64,000 bases of DNA from Hyphomicrobiales bacterium (GCA_900470805.1 UCCA01000039.1:1-64000), one strand, 5' to 3'. Positions 34,836 through 44,575 are shown, counted from the stretch's first letter. The notes: generated from the sequence alone by a model not told the origin. Numbers and translations: made by a program.

Positions 34836-35642
34836 TCACCGCATATCCAGCAGCAGCGCGCGATGGTCGGACACTTCGGGCTCTACGACCGGATCGAACC
34901 GCGCCACCTCGAGATCCGACGTCACGAGCATGTAATCGGCGAAGCGACCCGGCTTGGTGTAGTATGAGGTGCGCGTGTCGGCGTGGCCGCGGGACGTAAC
35001 GAGATCGGCAAGATCGAGCTCGGCCAATGCCTTGAAGGTAATGCTGTCGGGCAAAACATTAAGATCACCGCAAACGATAAGCGGTTCGCCGCCCCGCCAC
35101 AGACGACGGATCAAAGCGACCAATGAGCTTGCCTGCGCAACGCGTGCTGGCGTGTCGTCCTTGCCGGCGAGATCGCGCAGGCCGTGCAGCTGGGCGATGG
35201 TGATCGGCCGATTGCCGGCATAGTCGAAGAGACGAATACAGTGTGCGTTGCGGGCGCGGGGATGCTCGCCATAGCCGTCGCTGGAGAAATCTCCATGAAC
35301 AAAATCCATGGCATGGCCGATGACTGGATAAGTGTTGCGGATGAAGGTGGCGAGGCCGAATTCCGAGCGGACCTGCTTGTCACCATCAAAGAGTTCGCCG
35401 CGAGCCATCGGCGCGAAAAAGGCGTCGTGATCGGGCAGAATCGCCTTGATCTCGTCAAAGAGATTGGCGCGCTGCGCCAGGATGTGACTGCCATCGCGAT
35501 ATTCGAGCCAACCAGACTCGACGGCGACCGAGCGGGTCACTTCCTGCAGGCAGAGGACATCGGGATCGGCGGCGGCGAGATATGTGAGCAGCGGCCCGTG
35601 CAACTTGCCGCCCCAGGCATTCAGCGACATCACGCGCACCAC
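34836..35642 (-). CDS. Endonuclease/exonuclease/phosphatase family protein
   Basis: A 268-residue EEP-superfamily metal-dependent phosphodiesterase. The conserved VMSLNAWGG, LCLQEV (metal-binding Glu), VCGDLNVLPDS (catalytic DxN) and the C-terminal SDHRALLLD are all present. No signal peptide is visible. The substrate could be DNA, inositol phosphates or lipids and cannot be told from sequence. The start is GTG (35642, or the adjacent GTG at 35639), behind GAGGAG. Confidence 0.88.
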   Translation of the reverse strand: MVRVMSLNAWGGKLHGPLLTYLAAADPDVLCLQEVTRSVAVESGWLEYRDGSHILAQRANLFDEIKAILPDHDAFFAPMARGELFDGDKQVRSEFGLATFIRNTYPVIGHAMDFVHGDFSSDGYGEHPRARNAHCIRLFDYAGNRPITIAQLHGLRDLAGKDDTPARVAQASSLVALIRRLWRGGEPLIVCGDLNVLPDSITFKALAELDLADLVTSRGHADTRTSYYTKPGRFADYMLVTSDLEVARFDPVVEPEVSDHRALLLDMR

Positions 35643-35778
35643 AGTCTCCTCATCCGATCATTGAAGCGCTTGTCCAACTGATTCACTGCGGCGTTCCATC
35701 CGTTTGATATTATGGGCTTTGCCGGCGAAGGCCATCGGCTTCCGAAGGAGCCTTGGCCGGTCGGCTGAAAGAGTGTTA

Positions 35779-36120
35779 CTAGCTGAACCCGTAAGCGGCG
35801 CGGGCTTCCAGGCAGGCGCCGTCGCCGGGCATGCAGTCGCGACAGATATCGGGCCTGATGTCGTAGACCATGCAGGCGGTGTGGACGCCGACGCTGCCAG
35901 ACAGCGCCGAACAGCGATCGCAATCCCAGCGCATGCCCTGCTCGTCATCGGCCACGAAATGTCGCGGTAGCTCCTCCAGTTCCTCATCGGTCTCGGTGGA
36001 AAAGCGCGGCCAGCTGGCATCGTAAGCGCAGCAGGCGCCGCAGCTCTGGCAGTCGAAATCGGCGATCGCGGTCAGAGGCGGTGAGGCTTGGGGCGGTGCG
36101 GGCGGGGGCACGGCGGTCAT
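35779..36120 (-). CDS. YkgJ family cysteine cluster protein
   Basis: A 113-residue protein with a proline-rich N-terminus. A dense cysteine set follows: DCQSCGACCAYD near 23-34, then WDCDRCSAL, ACMVYDIRPDICRDC and a last ACLEAR. This matches the YkgJ/UPF0153 zinc or iron-sulfur cluster-binding family, of unknown function. It lies 57 bases downstream of rnhA on the same strand and may be the last gene of the ispH-thrB-rnhA unit. Confidence 0.85.
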   Translation of the reverse strand: MTAVPPPAPPQASPPLTAIADFDCQSCGACCAYDASWPRFSTETDEELEELPRHFVADDEQGMRWDCDRCSALSGSVGVHTACMVYDIRPDICRDCMPGDGACLEARAAYGFS

Positions 36121-36177
36121 GGGGCATTCTGCTTTCCAATATCGAGACGCGCAACGTGCTTCGCGACTGTGTCGAAT

Positions 36178-36618
36178 TTACCGTTTCTTGAAGGGCTCCA
36201 TGCCCTTGCGGGCGAGTTCGTCGGCGCGTTCGTTTTCCGGATGGCCGGCGTGACCCTTGACCCAGTGCCACTTGACCTTGTGGCGCTGGTTGGCGGCGTC
36301 GAGCGCCTGCCAGAGTTCGCCGTTCTTCACCGGCTTCTTGTCGGCCGTCTTCCAGCCGTTCTTCTTCCAGCCGAAGATCCACTTGGAAATGCCGTCCATG
36401 ACGTATTTGCTGTCGGTGTGGAGATCGACCTCGCAGGGGCTGGTCAGCGCCGTGAGAGCGGAAATCGCGGCCAGCAGTTCCATGCGGTTGTTCGTCGTGT
36501 CGGCCTCGCCGCCGCAAAGGTCCTTTTCGACCTCGCCGTAGCGCAGCACCGCGCCCCAGCCACCAGGGCCCGGATTACCGGAGCAGGCACCATCCGTGTA
36601 GATATCGACGTGTTTCAT
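36178..36618 (-). CDS. rnhA: Ribonuclease HI
   Basis: Cleaves the RNA strand of RNA-DNA hybrids. 146 residues, normal length. The four catalytic acids are in place: Asp9 ([14 protein letters not shown]), Glu47 (NRMELLA), Asp69 (HTDSKYV) and Asp133 (NERADELA), with the assisting His123 in VKGHAGH. Its ATG overlaps the stop of thrB by four bases (36615-36618). Confidence 0.97.
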   Translation of the reverse strand: MKHVDIYTDGACSGNPGPGGWGAVLRYGEVEKDLCGGEADTTNNRMELLAAISALTALTSPCEVDLHTDSKYVMDGISKWIFGWKKNGWKTADKKPVKNGELWQALDAANQRHKVKWHWVKGHAGHPENERADELARKGMEPFKKR

Positions 36619-37580
36619 AGCGACAATCCATATTCGGCGGCGGATTTGATCTGACGGTGGAAGCGCAGCTTGCGCAGATATTCGAGCGGGTCCTTCTTGG
36701 TGACCATGGCGCCCTCGGGCGTGGTGAGCCAGTCGTAAAGGCGGGTCAGGAAGAAGCGCAGCGCGGAGCCCCGGGCGAGGATCGGCAGGGCGGCGAGTTC
36801 GGCGTCGCTCAGCGGCCGGACGCTGCGATAGCCTTCCAGCATCGCCATGCCCTTGGTGATGTTGTAGGCACCGTCCTTTTCGAAGCACCAGGCGTTGAGG
36901 CAGATTGAGACGTCGTAGGCCAAGAGGTCGTTGCAGGCGAAGTAGAAGTCGATCAGGCCGGAGAGATCATCGCCGAGGAAGAAGACGTTGTCGGGGAAGA
37001 GATCGGCGTGGATGACGCCCGAGGGCAAGTCTTTCGGCCAATGGCTTGAGAGGAAATCCAGCTCGGTGCGGATTTCGGCCTGCAGGCCCTTCTCGACCTC
37101 GTCGGCGCGGGCTTCCGACTTGTCCCAGAGCGGCTGCCAGCCATCGACGGAGAGCGCGTTCGGACGGGTGAGCGCAAATCCTTCGCCCGCGATGTGCATG
37201 CGGGCCAGCGCTTTGCCGACCTCGCGGCAGTGTTTCGCCTCCGGCTTGCGCAGCCACATGCCCTCGAGGAAGGAGATGAGGGCGGCCGGGCGATCCGAGA
37301 GATGACCCAGCAGCGCGCCATCCTTGCGCGGCAGCGGCAGCGGGCAGGACAGACCACGGGCCGACAGATGCTGCATGAGGCCGAGGAAGAATGGCAAGTC
37401 GCTCTTTTCGACGCGCTTTTCGTAGAGCGTCAGGATCAGCGGCTCCTTGCTGGTGTGCAGCAGGAAGTTGGTGTTCTCGACGCCTTCGGCGATGCCCTTG
37501 TAGGACATCAGCGTGCCGGCGTCATATTCCGTCAGGAACCACTTCAGATCGTCTTCGGAAATATCGGTATAGACTGCCAA
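36615..37580 (-). CDS. thrB: Homoserine kinase (ThrB2, choline-kinase fold)
   Basis: Phosphorylates homoserine for threonine synthesis, feeding thrC at 17.9 kb. 321 residues of the aminoglycoside/choline-kinase-like class, not the GHMP class of enterobacteria. [10 protein letters not shown] near 32-41 is the nucleotide loop, [14 protein letters not shown] holds the Brenner motif HxDxxxxN, and [11 protein letters not shown] holds the DFG-like Asp. The initiator is TTG at 37580 (TTGGCAGTC), since no in-frame ATG is nearby. It overlaps rnhA and follows ispH across a RIME-like repeat. Confidence 0.95.
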   Translation of the reverse strand: MAVYTDISEDDLKWFLTEYDAGTLMSYKGIAEGVENTNFLLHTSKEPLILTLYEKRVEKSDLPFFLGLMQHLSARGLSCPLPLPRKDGALLGHLSDRPAALISFLEGMWLRKPEAKHCREVGKALARMHIAGEGFALTRPNALSVDGWQPLWDKSEARADEVEKGLQAEIRTELDFLSSHWPKDLPSGVIHADLFPDNVFFLGDDLSGLIDFYFACNDLLAYDVSICLNAWCFEKDGAYNITKGMAMLEGYRSVRPLSDAELAALPILARGSALRFFLTRLYDWLTTPEGAMVTKKDPLEYLRKLRFHRQIKSAAEYGLSL

Positions 37581-37625
37581 GGCGGGCTCTCATTCTGGTG
37601 TGATGGGCTGTCGGCGCAAATGATA

Positions 37626-37781
37626 CCCCCCTCTGCCCTGCCGGGCATCTCCCCCACAAGGGGGGAGATTGGATGGAGGCACCGTCTTCCCCAAACAATT
37701 GTGGTCAGTGGTGAGACAGGGAGTAAGCGTCTGGTTGATCTCCCGCCTTGAGCGGGAGATGTCCGGCAGGACAGAGGGGGG
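37626..37781. repeat. RIME-like intergenic mosaic element
   Basis: A 156-bp element bounded by inverted ends: CCCCCTCTGCCCTGCCGGGC on the left and GTCCGGCAGGACAGAGGGGG on the right. Inside each end lies a palindrome: ATCTCCCCC...GGGGGAGAT on the left and ATCTCCCGC...GCGGGAGAT on the right. This layout matches the Rhizobium-specific intergenic mosaic elements. It sits between ispH and thrB; no gene is present in 37581-37802. Confidence 0.8.
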
Positions 37782-37802
37782 CCGCCCACCCTCCAACGCT
37801 CG

Positions 37803-38804
37803 CTACCCGTTCACAAACGCCATGTCCGCCGTCGTCAGCTCGATGCTGCGCAGCTCGCGGTTGACGAGGAAGTGTTCGTTTTCCTGCACGGTCTCGGCGA
37901 GCTCGACACCCGCCTCGAAGCGGGTGCGGAAGGCTTCGATGATCTCGTTGACGATGACCTCGGGCGCCGAGGCGCCGGCCGACAGGCCGAGCGTGCCGAT
38001 GACGCCGATGTCGTCCCAGTCGAGTTCGGAGGCGCGCTGCACCAGGATCGACTTCTTCGCCCCTGCCCTGAGCGCGACCTCGACGAGGCGCTTGGAGTTG
38101 GAGGAGTTCGGTGCGCCGACGATGATGAAGAGATCGCAGCCGGGTGCCGCCTGCTTGACCACTTCCTGGCGGTTGGTGGTGGCGTAGCAGATCGAATCGG
38201 CCGACGGCGCCGTGAGGTTCGGGAAGCGTTCCTGCAGGCGGGCGATGACGCCGGCGGTGTCGTCGACCGATAGGGTCGTCTGCGTGACGTAGCCGAGGTT
38301 GTCAGGATCTTCGGGTTCGTAGAGGTCGACGTCGGCGATGGTCTCGACCAGCGACACCGCACCCTCAGGCAGCTGGCCCATGGTGCCGATCACCTCGGGA
38401 TGGCCGGCATGGCCGATCAGGACGACGTGGCGCCCGAGCTTGTTGTGGCGCATGGCCTGCTTGTGGACCTTGGAGACCAGCGGGCATGTGGCGTCGAGAT
38501 AGAAGAGGTTGCGTGTTGTCGCATCCTCCGGCACCGACTTCGGCACGCCGTGCGCGGAGAAGACCACCGGCTGGGCGCGATGCTCCTCGGGGATCTCGTT
38601 CAACTCCTCGACGAAGACGGCGCCCTTGGCTTCCAGGCCCTCGACGACATAACGATTGTGGACGATCTCGTGGCGGACATAGACGGGCGCGCCATAGGAT
38701 TTCAGCGCCAGAACGACGATCTGGATCGCCCGGTCGACGCCGGCGCAGAAGCCGCGCGGGCCGCAGAGGCGGATCGTCAGTGGTGGTTTTGCCGCAATGT
38801 TCAT
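37803..38804 (-). CDS. ispH: 4-hydroxy-3-methylbut-2-enyl diphosphate reductase
   Basis: The last enzyme of the MEP isoprenoid pathway, making IPP and DMAPP with an iron-sulfur cluster. 333 residues. Cluster cysteines are visible in [12 protein letters not shown] (about residue 21), [14 protein letters not shown] (about 110) and [11 protein letters not shown] (about 205). [10 protein letters not shown] and VVFSAHGVP carry active-site histidines; [12 protein letters not shown] binds the diphosphate. It lies downstream of the SURF1 gene on the same strand. Confidence 0.97.
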   Translation of the reverse strand: MNIAAKPPLTIRLCGPRGFCAGVDRAIQIVVLALKSYGAPVYVRHEIVHNRYVVEGLEAKGAVFVEELNEIPEEHRAQPVVFSAHGVPKSVPEDATTRNLFYLDATCPLVSKVHKQAMRHNKLGRHVVLIGHAGHPEVIGTMGQLPEGAVSLVETIADVDLYEPEDPDNLGYVTQTTLSVDDTAGVIARLQERFPNLTAPSADSICYATTNRQEVVKQAAPGCDLFIIVGAPNSSNSKRLVEVALRAGAKKSILVQRASELDWDDIGVIGTLGLSAGASAPEVIVNEIIEAFRTRFEAGVELAETVQENEHFLVNRELRSIELTTADMAFVNG

Positions 38805-38866
38805 GTCTTTTCCGGTTTGTACAGATACGCGTCTCTAGCCCAATATAGGCAGAATTTGAAGCGATA

Positions 38867-39622
38867 CTATTGCGCCGGTGGATTGCCACGCTTGCGTAGC
38901 CCGGCCACCAGCACGATCACGACAAGCGTCGCCGCCAGCCCATACCAGGTGAAAGCATACTGCAGGTGGTTGTTTGGCAGGTTGACCTCGGTGACGCCGC
39001 CGATCGGCATGCCCTTGGGATTGGGCGTATCGTCGGCATCGATGAAGAAGGGCACGACGGCGGCCTTGTCGAGGCCGGTGCTGGACGCCATGACGTCGAG
39101 GTCTTTCCAGTAGAAGATGTTCTTCGCCACGTCATTGTCGGGCACCACCCAAGACGGCTTGCCAGGGAGTCTGGCGCGGGCAAGGCCGGTGACAGTCTGC
39201 TCGCCCGTCAGCTGGCCCTGCATTCGCATCTCCGGTTCCTTGTTATCGTAGGGAACGAAGCCGCGGTTGACGAACAGGAAGCGACCATCGGCAAGTTGCA
39301 GCGGCGTATAGACATAAAAGCCGGTCTGGCCGCGCCAGGTGGCGAAGAAGTGACGTTCACGGCTGTTGTCGTAGACACCGGAGGCCGTAACCTCACGATA
39401 TTCGATATCCGTCCCCTTGGCGGCCATCGCCTCAATGTCCGATAGCGGCACCGGGGCGGTAGCGCGGCGCTCGGCGATATCGGCAAGCAGGCCTTCCTTC
39501 CAGTGCAGGCGCTCGACCTGCCAGGTGCCGAGCGTGACGAGAATGGCGAGTGCGATGAGGACGGCGATGCCGGTGAGGATCGGCAGTTTGCGGCGTAGTG
39601 CCGGCGCTTGGGCATCAGTCAC
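38867..39622 (-). CDS. SURF1 family cytochrome oxidase biogenesis protein
   Basis: SURF1 (Shy1) helps insert haem a into oxidase subunit I. About 251 residues from the GTG at 39622, which overlaps the DUF983 stop by eight bases; an ATG at 39646 would give 259 residues with a 32-base overlap. An N-terminal span ILTGIAVLIALAILVTLG, GTWQVERLHWKEGLL near 40 and a C-terminal span with NNHLQYAFTWYGLAATLV are the SURF1 hallmarks. It belongs to the oxidase gene group at 42.9-48.2 kb although separated from it here. Confidence 0.92.
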   Translation of the reverse strand: MTDAQAPALRRKLPILTGIAVLIALAILVTLGTWQVERLHWKEGLLADIAERRATAPVPLSDIEAMAAKGTDIEYREVTASGVYDNSRERHFFATWRGQTGFYVYTPLQLADGRFLFVNRGFVPYDNKEPEMRMQGQLTGEQTVTGLARARLPGKPSWVVPDNDVAKNIFYWKDLDVMASSTGLDKAAVVPFFIDADDTPNPKGMPIGGVTEVNLPNNHLQYAFTWYGLAATLVVIVLVAGLRKRGNPPAQ

Positions 39623-39998
39623 GGGACAGGCGTCCTTCGCTGGCATTGTGGCGATACTGCATGGCGATCAGGATGCCTTTGCACCAGCGCAGCGCCAAGA
39701 GCGACAGGATGATCGTCAGGGGCGCGAACAGTAGGATATGCAGCCAGATCGGCGGCGCGTAGTTGACCTCCAACCACAGCACCGAGCCGATGACGATGAA
39801 ACCAACAATAAGGATGACGAAGACGGCGGGGCCATCGCCGGCGTCGGCGAAGGCGTAATCGAGGCCGCAGGCGGCGCAGCGCGGCTTCAAGGCCAGCAAG
39901 CCATTGAAAAGCTTTCCCTCCCCACAGCGCGGGCAACAGCCGCGGATGCCGGTTCTCACCGGATCGACGGGCGGGAAATGCGCGCTGTCGTCGTTCAT
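39615..39998 (-). CDS. DUF983 family small membrane protein
   Basis: A 127-residue protein. A CPRCGEGKLF segment near 21-30 and a CAACGLDY segment near 42 form a zinc-ribbon-like head. Two membrane helices follow at ~58-80 and ~85-105 (WLHILLFAPLTIILSLL). DUF983 genes usually lie beside ctaE and SURF1 in alphaproteobacteria, suggesting a role in oxidase assembly. GGGAGG lies six bases before the ATG. Confidence 0.9.
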   Translation of the reverse strand: MNDDSAHFPPVDPVRTGIRGCCPRCGEGKLFNGLLALKPRCAACGLDYAFADAGDGPAVFVILIVGFIVIGSVLWLEVNYAPPIWLHILLFAPLTIILSLLALRWCKGILIAMQYRHNASEGRLSRD

Positions 39999-40128
39999 GC
40001 TATCCTCCCGATAGGCTGTGGCTTGTGCAAAGCCCGCCTTAAGTCACCCATAATCTATCCGCACTACGAAAGGAAATGCCTGCGCGATTTCGTCTCGCCG
40101 ATTCGCGCCAAACAAAAGAAGAAAAGAC

Positions 40129-40770
40129 ATGACCGAGGAAACTCCCGCCGCGCAGATCGTCATCCTGAACGGCGCGCCCCGAAGCGGAAAATCGGCGATC
40201 GCCAAGGCGATCCAGGACGAATTCGACGGACCCTGGATGAACATCGGTGTCGATGCCTACAACGGCATGACGCCGCAGCGCTACCTGCCCGGCATCGGCC
40301 TGAGACCCGGCGGCGAGCGGCCGGACCTTGAAGAGGTGGTGCCGTTCCTCTACGCGGCACTCTATGAAACGATCGCCATTCATGTCGGCCTGGGCTTGAA
40401 TGTCGTCGCCGATCTCGGTCACCATGATTTCTACTCGCAACCGCTTGGCATTCTTGCCGACTGCGCCCGCCGTCTGGAGGGGTTTCCGGTGCTGTTCGTC
40501 GGAGTCCATTGTCCGGTTGACGCGATCATGCGGCGCCGCGATATCCGCATGCCGGGGCGCGAAGAGCTTTATGATCGCGGCAGCGCCGAAGATCCCGTTC
40601 CCGACTCCGTGCAGCGCTGGCAGGACCATGTCCACCAGCCCGGCATCTACGATCTGGAGCTTGACACCTCGCTGCTGACACCGCTGGAATGCGCGGAAGC
40701 GATCCGCCAGCGGCTCGATTTCGGCATTCCCGAGCCGTCGGCCTTTACCAGGATTGCCGAGGGGCGCTGA
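40129..40770 (+). CDS. Chloramphenicol phosphotransferase-like P-loop kinase
   Basis: A 213-residue P-loop kinase resembling the CPT family. Walker A is NGAPRSGKSAIA near 14-25. MNIGVDAYNGMTP, then VVADLGHHDFYS and FVGVHCPVDAIMRRRDIR are the family's substrate and Walker B regions. Whether it confers chloramphenicol resistance cannot be read from the sequence; many chromosomal homologues act on unknown small molecules. It is the first plus-strand gene of a group that interrupts the otherwise minus-strand oxidase and ispH cluster. Confidence 0.8.
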   Translation: MTEETPAAQIVILNGAPRSGKSAIAKAIQDEFDGPWMNIGVDAYNGMTPQRYLPGIGLRPGGERPDLEEVVPFLYAALYETIAIHVGLGLNVVADLGHHDFYSQPLGILADCARRLEGFPVLFVGVHCPVDAIMRRRDIRMPGREELYDRGSAEDPVPDSVQRWQDHVHQPGIYDLELDTSLLTPLECAEAIRQRLDFGIPEPSAFTRIAEGR

Positions 40771-40907
40771 TATCACGCGTAAGGCCCTGTAAATACAGTC
40801 TTCGCAGGCCTATGGATTAACGGACTACTCGCCCTAATTGGTTCCCAAGAGATGCTGCAAATGCGAATACTGGCAGCATCCCCCGTTCGAGCAGCAAAGA
40901 GCGTTAC

Positions 40908-42437
40908 GTGCAGCCTCCCGCCATAACCTTCGACAAGCAAAGACTTTCGGCCCTCGACATCTACAACGTCCTCGACACGCCACCGGAGCAAGGCTTTGAT
41001 GACATCGTGTTGCTGGCGACGCAGATTTGCGAGACGCCGGTGGCGCTTGTCAGCCTCGTTTCCGGCGACCGGCAGTGGTTCAAGGCACGGATCGGCTTCG
41101 AGCCGTGCGAGACAGATCTCGACAGCTCGGTCTGCGCCCACGCGCTCGGCGAACCAGACCTGCTTGTCATTCCCGACCTGACGAAGGACGAGCGGACGAG
41201 GTCCAATCCGCTCGTGACTGGAGAGCCCCATATTCGTTTCTACGCAGGCGCGCCGCTGCGCACGCCCGATGGACAGGTGATCGGCAGTCTGTGCGTGATT
41301 GATGGCGTACCGCGCCCGGACGGGTTGACGGAGGTGCAGGCCAGCGGCCTCAGAAACCTGTCCCGACAGGTGATGAGCCAGCTGGAATTGCGCAGGGCGC
41401 TTGCGGAACGGGATGCGGCAATCGACACGCAGCGCGCTCACCAATTGCGCAAGGACGAGAGCGAACGGCAATATCGGGTGCTGTTCGAAGCGATCGAGGA
41501 CGGCTTCTGCATCATCGAAATGAAATTCGAAGGCGAACGCGCGACCGATTACCGCTTCGTCGAGATCAATCCGGCGTTCGCGGGGCAAACCGGCCTGCTG
41601 GATGCGCAGGGTAAGTGGATGCGCGACATCGCGCCCGAGCACGAAGAGCACTGGTTCGAGATCTACGGCAATGTCGTCACGACGGGCGAGCCCGTTCGGT
41701 TCGAGCACTATGCCAACGAGCTGGGCGAACGTTGGTACGACGTTCACGCATTCCGCATCGGCGATCCGGCGTTCAATAGGGTGGCGGTGCTGTTCAACGA
41801 CAAGACCGATCGAAAGGCGACCGAAGCTCTACAGAAACTGGCCGAGGACGCGCAGGACGTTCTCAACCAGGAACTCAGCCATCGGATGAAGAATACCTTT
41901 GCCATGGTTCAGGCGATCGCAACGCAGACGTTGCGCTCGGTCGAGGATCGAAAGCCTGTCGATGCCTTCACACAGCGGCTGCATGCGCTATCGACGGCGC
42001 ATGACGTGCTTCTCAGGGGCAGCTGGATGGCAGCCGACTTTCGCGACGTCATCCACAGCGTCCTCTCGACACTTGCCGATCCGGAACGATTCGACACTGC
42101 CGGCCCCTCCGTCCGGCTCGGTGCGCGCGCAACCCTTTCTGTTTCGCTGCTGCTGCACGAGCTGGCGACCAATGCCCTGAAATACGGCGCCTTGTCCGCT
42201 GATTCGGGCCTCATCGCCGTCACCTGGGACATTGCCGGTTCCGGCGAAGACGCCGAGTTGCAGCTGCAGTGGCAGGAATACGGCGGACCTCCGGCACAAG
42301 AGCCGGAAACCCGGGGCTTCGGCTCCAAGTTGATAAAGATGGGCCTGGTCGGAACGGGTGGCGCCGAGCTTCGTTACCTCCCCACAGGTTTCCAAGGCAA
42401 GTTCAACGCACCGCTCGCTCAGGTGCAGCATTCCTAG
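40908..42437 (+). CDS. GAF-PAS HWE-family sensor histidine kinase
   Basis: A 509-residue soluble sensor kinase beginning at GTG 40908. GAF domain ~20-165 (VALVSLVSGDRQWFKARIG, FYAGAPLRTPDG), PAS ~185-300 (YRVLFEAIEDGFCIIEMKF), then an HWE kinase core. His325 in ELSHRMKNTFAMVQA is the phosphorylation site. LLLHELATNALKYGAL is the N-box with the family His, and LQWQE carries the W-x-E that defines the class. No membrane segment is seen. GAF domains of this form often sense redox, cyclic nucleotides or light through a bilin. The following receiver gene is its likely partner. Confidence 0.92.
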   Translation: MQPPAITFDKQRLSALDIYNVLDTPPEQGFDDIVLLATQICETPVALVSLVSGDRQWFKARIGFEPCETDLDSSVCAHALGEPDLLVIPDLTKDERTRSNPLVTGEPHIRFYAGAPLRTPDGQVIGSLCVIDGVPRPDGLTEVQASGLRNLSRQVMSQLELRRALAERDAAIDTQRAHQLRKDESERQYRVLFEAIEDGFCIIEMKFEGERATDYRFVEINPAFAGQTGLLDAQGKWMRDIAPEHEEHWFEIYGNVVTTGEPVRFEHYANELGERWYDVHAFRIGDPAFNRVAVLFNDKTDRKATEALQKLAEDAQDVLNQELSHRMKNTFAMVQAIATQTLRSVEDRKPVDAFTQRLHALSTAHDVLLRGSWMAADFRDVIHSVLSTLADPERFDTAGPSVRLGARATLSVSLLLHELATNALKYGALSADSGLIAVTWDIAGSGEDAELQLQWQEYGGPPAQEPETRGFGSKLIKMGLVGTGGAELRYLPTGFQGKFNAPLAQVQHS

Positions 42438-42455
42438 AGCGACGGAGAATGAAAT

Positions 42456-42821
42456 ATGACACCCGCCAAACAGGTCGTCCTCGTCGTCGAGGATGAACCC
42501 CTGCTTAGAATGGCAGCAGTCGACATGATCGAGGCTGGGGGATTTATCGCGGTAGAGGCCGCGGATGCCACCCAGGCGGTTGAAATCCTTGAGAACCGTC
42601 TCGATATCCGGATCGTGTTCACCGACATCGACATGCCGCGCGGCATGGACGGCATGAAGCTGGCCGCCCTTGTCCGCGACCGCTGGCCGCCAATCCATAT
42701 CATCATCACCTCAGGACACGTCACGCCGCCCGCCGCCAGCCTACCCACCGAAAGCGTGTTCTTCTCGAAGCCGTATCGGGAACGGGAAGTGCTGGCGACG
42801 ATCCGGAGGATGGCGGCATAG
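42456..42821 (+). CDS. Single-domain response regulator
   Basis: A 121-residue receiver domain with no output domain. Acidic pocket Glu12-Asp13, phospho-acceptor Asp57 in FTDIDMP, Thr/Ser in IIITSGH and Lys in FFSKPYRE are all present. GGAGA lies seven bases before the ATG. It starts 18 bases after the HWE kinase gene and is its probable phospho-acceptor. A strong terminator follows. Confidence 0.93.
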   Translation: MTPAKQVVLVVEDEPLLRMAAVDMIEAGGFIAVEAADATQAVEILENRLDIRIVFTDIDMPRGMDGMKLAALVRDRWPPIHIIITSGHVTPPAASLPTESVFFSKPYREREVLATIRRMAA

Positions 42822-42843
42822 TCCAGCTTTCCGCAGACATGCC

Positions 42844-42869
42844 AAGGGGCGCCGCAGCGCCCCTTTTTT
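42844..42869 (+). terminator. Terminator of the kinase-receiver unit
   Basis: GGGGCGC and GCGCCCC pair perfectly around CGCA, followed by TTTTTT. It lies between the receiver gene and the convergent ctaE. Confidence 0.92.
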
Positions 42870-42891
42870 ATTGCGAAATCAGATCTATGCC

Positions 42892-43770
42892 CTACCCCGC
42901 CGCGAGCGGTGCGCCCCAGCCGCCCCAGACGTAGATCGAGAAGAACAGGAACAGCCAGACCACGTCGACGAAGTGCCAATACCAGGCCGCCGCCTCGAAG
43001 CCGAAGTGTTGCTTGGGCGTGAAATCGCCGCGCATGGCGCGGATCAGGCAGACAATCAGGAAGATCGTGCCGACAAGCACGTGGAAGCCGTGGAAGCCGG
43101 TCGCCATGAAGAAGGTGGCGCCGTAGATCGAGTTCTTGAAGGCGAACGGCGCGTGGGCGTATTCGTAGGCCTGGACAGCCGAGAACAGAACGCCAAGCAG
43201 CACCGTCAGCGTCAGGCCCTGGATCAGGCCCTTGCGGTCATTGTGCAGCAGCGCGTGGTGCGCCCACGTGACCGTGGTGCCCGAGAGCAGCAGGATGACG
43301 GTGTTGTAGATCGGCAGGTGCCAGGGATCGAGCACCTCGATGCCCTTCGGCGGCCACTGGCCGCCGGTGAAGGCGACGCGCGAGGCCTGAATGGCTTCAT
43401 GCGGATAAAGGCTGGCGTCGAAATAGGCCCAGAACCAGGCGACGAAGAACATCACCTCGGAGGCGATGAACATGATCATGCCGTAGCGAAGGTGCAGCGA
43501 GACGACGCGGGTATGGGCGCCCTCGTTGGCTTCTTTCACAGTGTCCGCCCACCAGCCGAACATCACATAGAGAACGACGGCGAGACCGATGAAGAACAGC
43601 CATGGATGGGCCCATTCGACGCCGAAGATGTGCAGCGAGCCGCCATTGATGTAGCGCATGAAGCCGACGCCGCCGAAGGCCATGACGAAGGCGCCGATCG
43701 AGGCCAGCAACGGCCACGGAGACGGGTCGATGATGTGATAATCGTGATTCTTCTGATGCGCATCAGCCAT
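42892..43770 (-). CDS. ctaE: Cytochrome c oxidase subunit III
   Basis: Subunit III of the aa3-type oxidase, a seven-helix membrane protein supporting proton uptake. 292 residues. [20 protein letters not shown] at the N-terminus, [14 protein letters not shown] near 235 and [21 protein letters not shown] at the C-terminus are family hallmarks. GGGGGAG lies six bases before the ATG. It is the last gene of the ctaC-D-B-coxF-G-E run, here convergent with the kinase-receiver unit. Confidence 0.97.
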   Translation of the reverse strand: MADAHQKNHDYHIIDPSPWPLLASIGAFVMAFGGVGFMRYINGGSLHIFGVEWAHPWLFFIGLAVVLYVMFGWWADTVKEANEGAHTRVVSLHLRYGMIMFIASEVMFFVAWFWAYFDASLYPHEAIQASRVAFTGGQWPPKGIEVLDPWHLPIYNTVILLLSGTTVTWAHHALLHNDRKGLIQGLTLTVLLGVLFSAVQAYEYAHAPFAFKNSIYGATFFMATGFHGFHVLVGTIFLIVCLIRAMRGDFTPKQHFGFEAAAWYWHFVDVVWLFLFFSIYVWGGWGAPLAAG

Positions 43771-43828
43771 ATGAACTCCCCCAGATCTCTTCCTCTTCGT
43801 TCCGGCTTAGCCGCAAACGAACCCAGTA

Positions 43829-44434
43829 TCAAAGTTTCTTTTCAAGCTTTCGCGTTCCATCCTCGCGCGACGCCACCGGCTTCGGCCCTTCCTTCGGATA
43901 GAACGTGTAGGACAAGGTGACCGTGTGGATGTCCTTGGACTCCACGGCCTTTACGATATCCGCATCGATGTAGAAGACGACAGGCATATCCAGCTTCTCG
44001 CCCGGCTGCAGCACGGTCTCGTTGAAGCAGAAGCACTGCACCTTGTTGAAATAGACGCCAGCCTCTCCCGGGGTGACGTTGAACACGGCCTGGCCGCGCT
44101 GCGGCTGGTCGGACTTGTTGACGGCGGTGAAGTTCACCTGGATGGTCTCGCCGATGCGCGGATTGACCTCGCGCTGGACCGGCTTGAAATCCCAATCGAG
44201 GCCGGGTGCGACGTTGGCATCGAAGGTGACGCGCATCTTGCGGTCGAGCACCACGGTCGACGCCTGCTCGACGCGCTGCGTCGTGCCGTTATAGCCCGTG
44301 AGCTGACAGAACATCCGGTAGAGCGGCACGGCGGCATAGCTCGCCGCTCCCATGCCGAAGACGAAGGCAAGGCACATGAAAACGACGGCGCTGTTGTTGC
44401 GCGGCTTTCTCGGCGTGCTTTGCGCTTCGCTCAT
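43829..44434 (-). CDS. ctaG: Cytochrome c oxidase assembly protein CtaG/Cox11
   Basis: Inserts copper into the CuB site of oxidase subunit I. 201 residues: one N-terminal span ([20 protein letters not shown]) and a periplasmic beta domain. [14 protein letters not shown] near 132-145 holds the Cx-C copper pair, and the [18 protein letters not shown] segment carries the third conserved Cys. Gene order between the CoxF-like gene and ctaE is as in other rhizobia. Confidence 0.96.
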   Translation of the reverse strand: MSEAQSTPRKPRNNSAVVFMCLAFVFGMGAASYAAVPLYRMFCQLTGYNGTTQRVEQASTVVLDRKMRVTFDANVAPGLDWDFKPVQREVNPRIGETIQVNFTAVNKSDQPQRGQAVFNVTPGEAGVYFNKVQCFCFNETVLQPGEKLDMPVVFYIDADIVKAVESKDIHTVTLSYTFYPKEGPKPVASREDGTRKLEKKL

Positions 44435-44446
44435 CCTAGATTTGCC

Positions 44447-44575
44447 TCACGTGAACTTGACGATGGTGATGGCGTAGAAAATCACGACCAGACCGGCCAG
44501 CACGAGGCCGAGCGCGACGTTGCGGTTGCGGCGCGACTTGCGCTGTGCGTCTGTGAGCTTGATGGTCTCGATCAA
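44447..44575 (-). CDS. coxF: CoxF-like oxidase-cluster microprotein
   Basis: A 42-residue protein starting at TTG 44575, whose codon overlaps the ctaB stop (TTGA). Its basic N-terminal half ([17 protein letters not shown]) leads into one membrane helix ([18 protein letters not shown]), ending KFT. Small CoxF proteins of this form lie between ctaB and ctaG in rhizobia; the function is presumed to be oxidase assembly. No ATG is available in frame, and the overlap supports translational coupling. Confidence 0.82.
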   Translation of the reverse strand: MIETIKLTDAQRKSRRNRNVALGLVLAGLVVIFYAITIVKFT

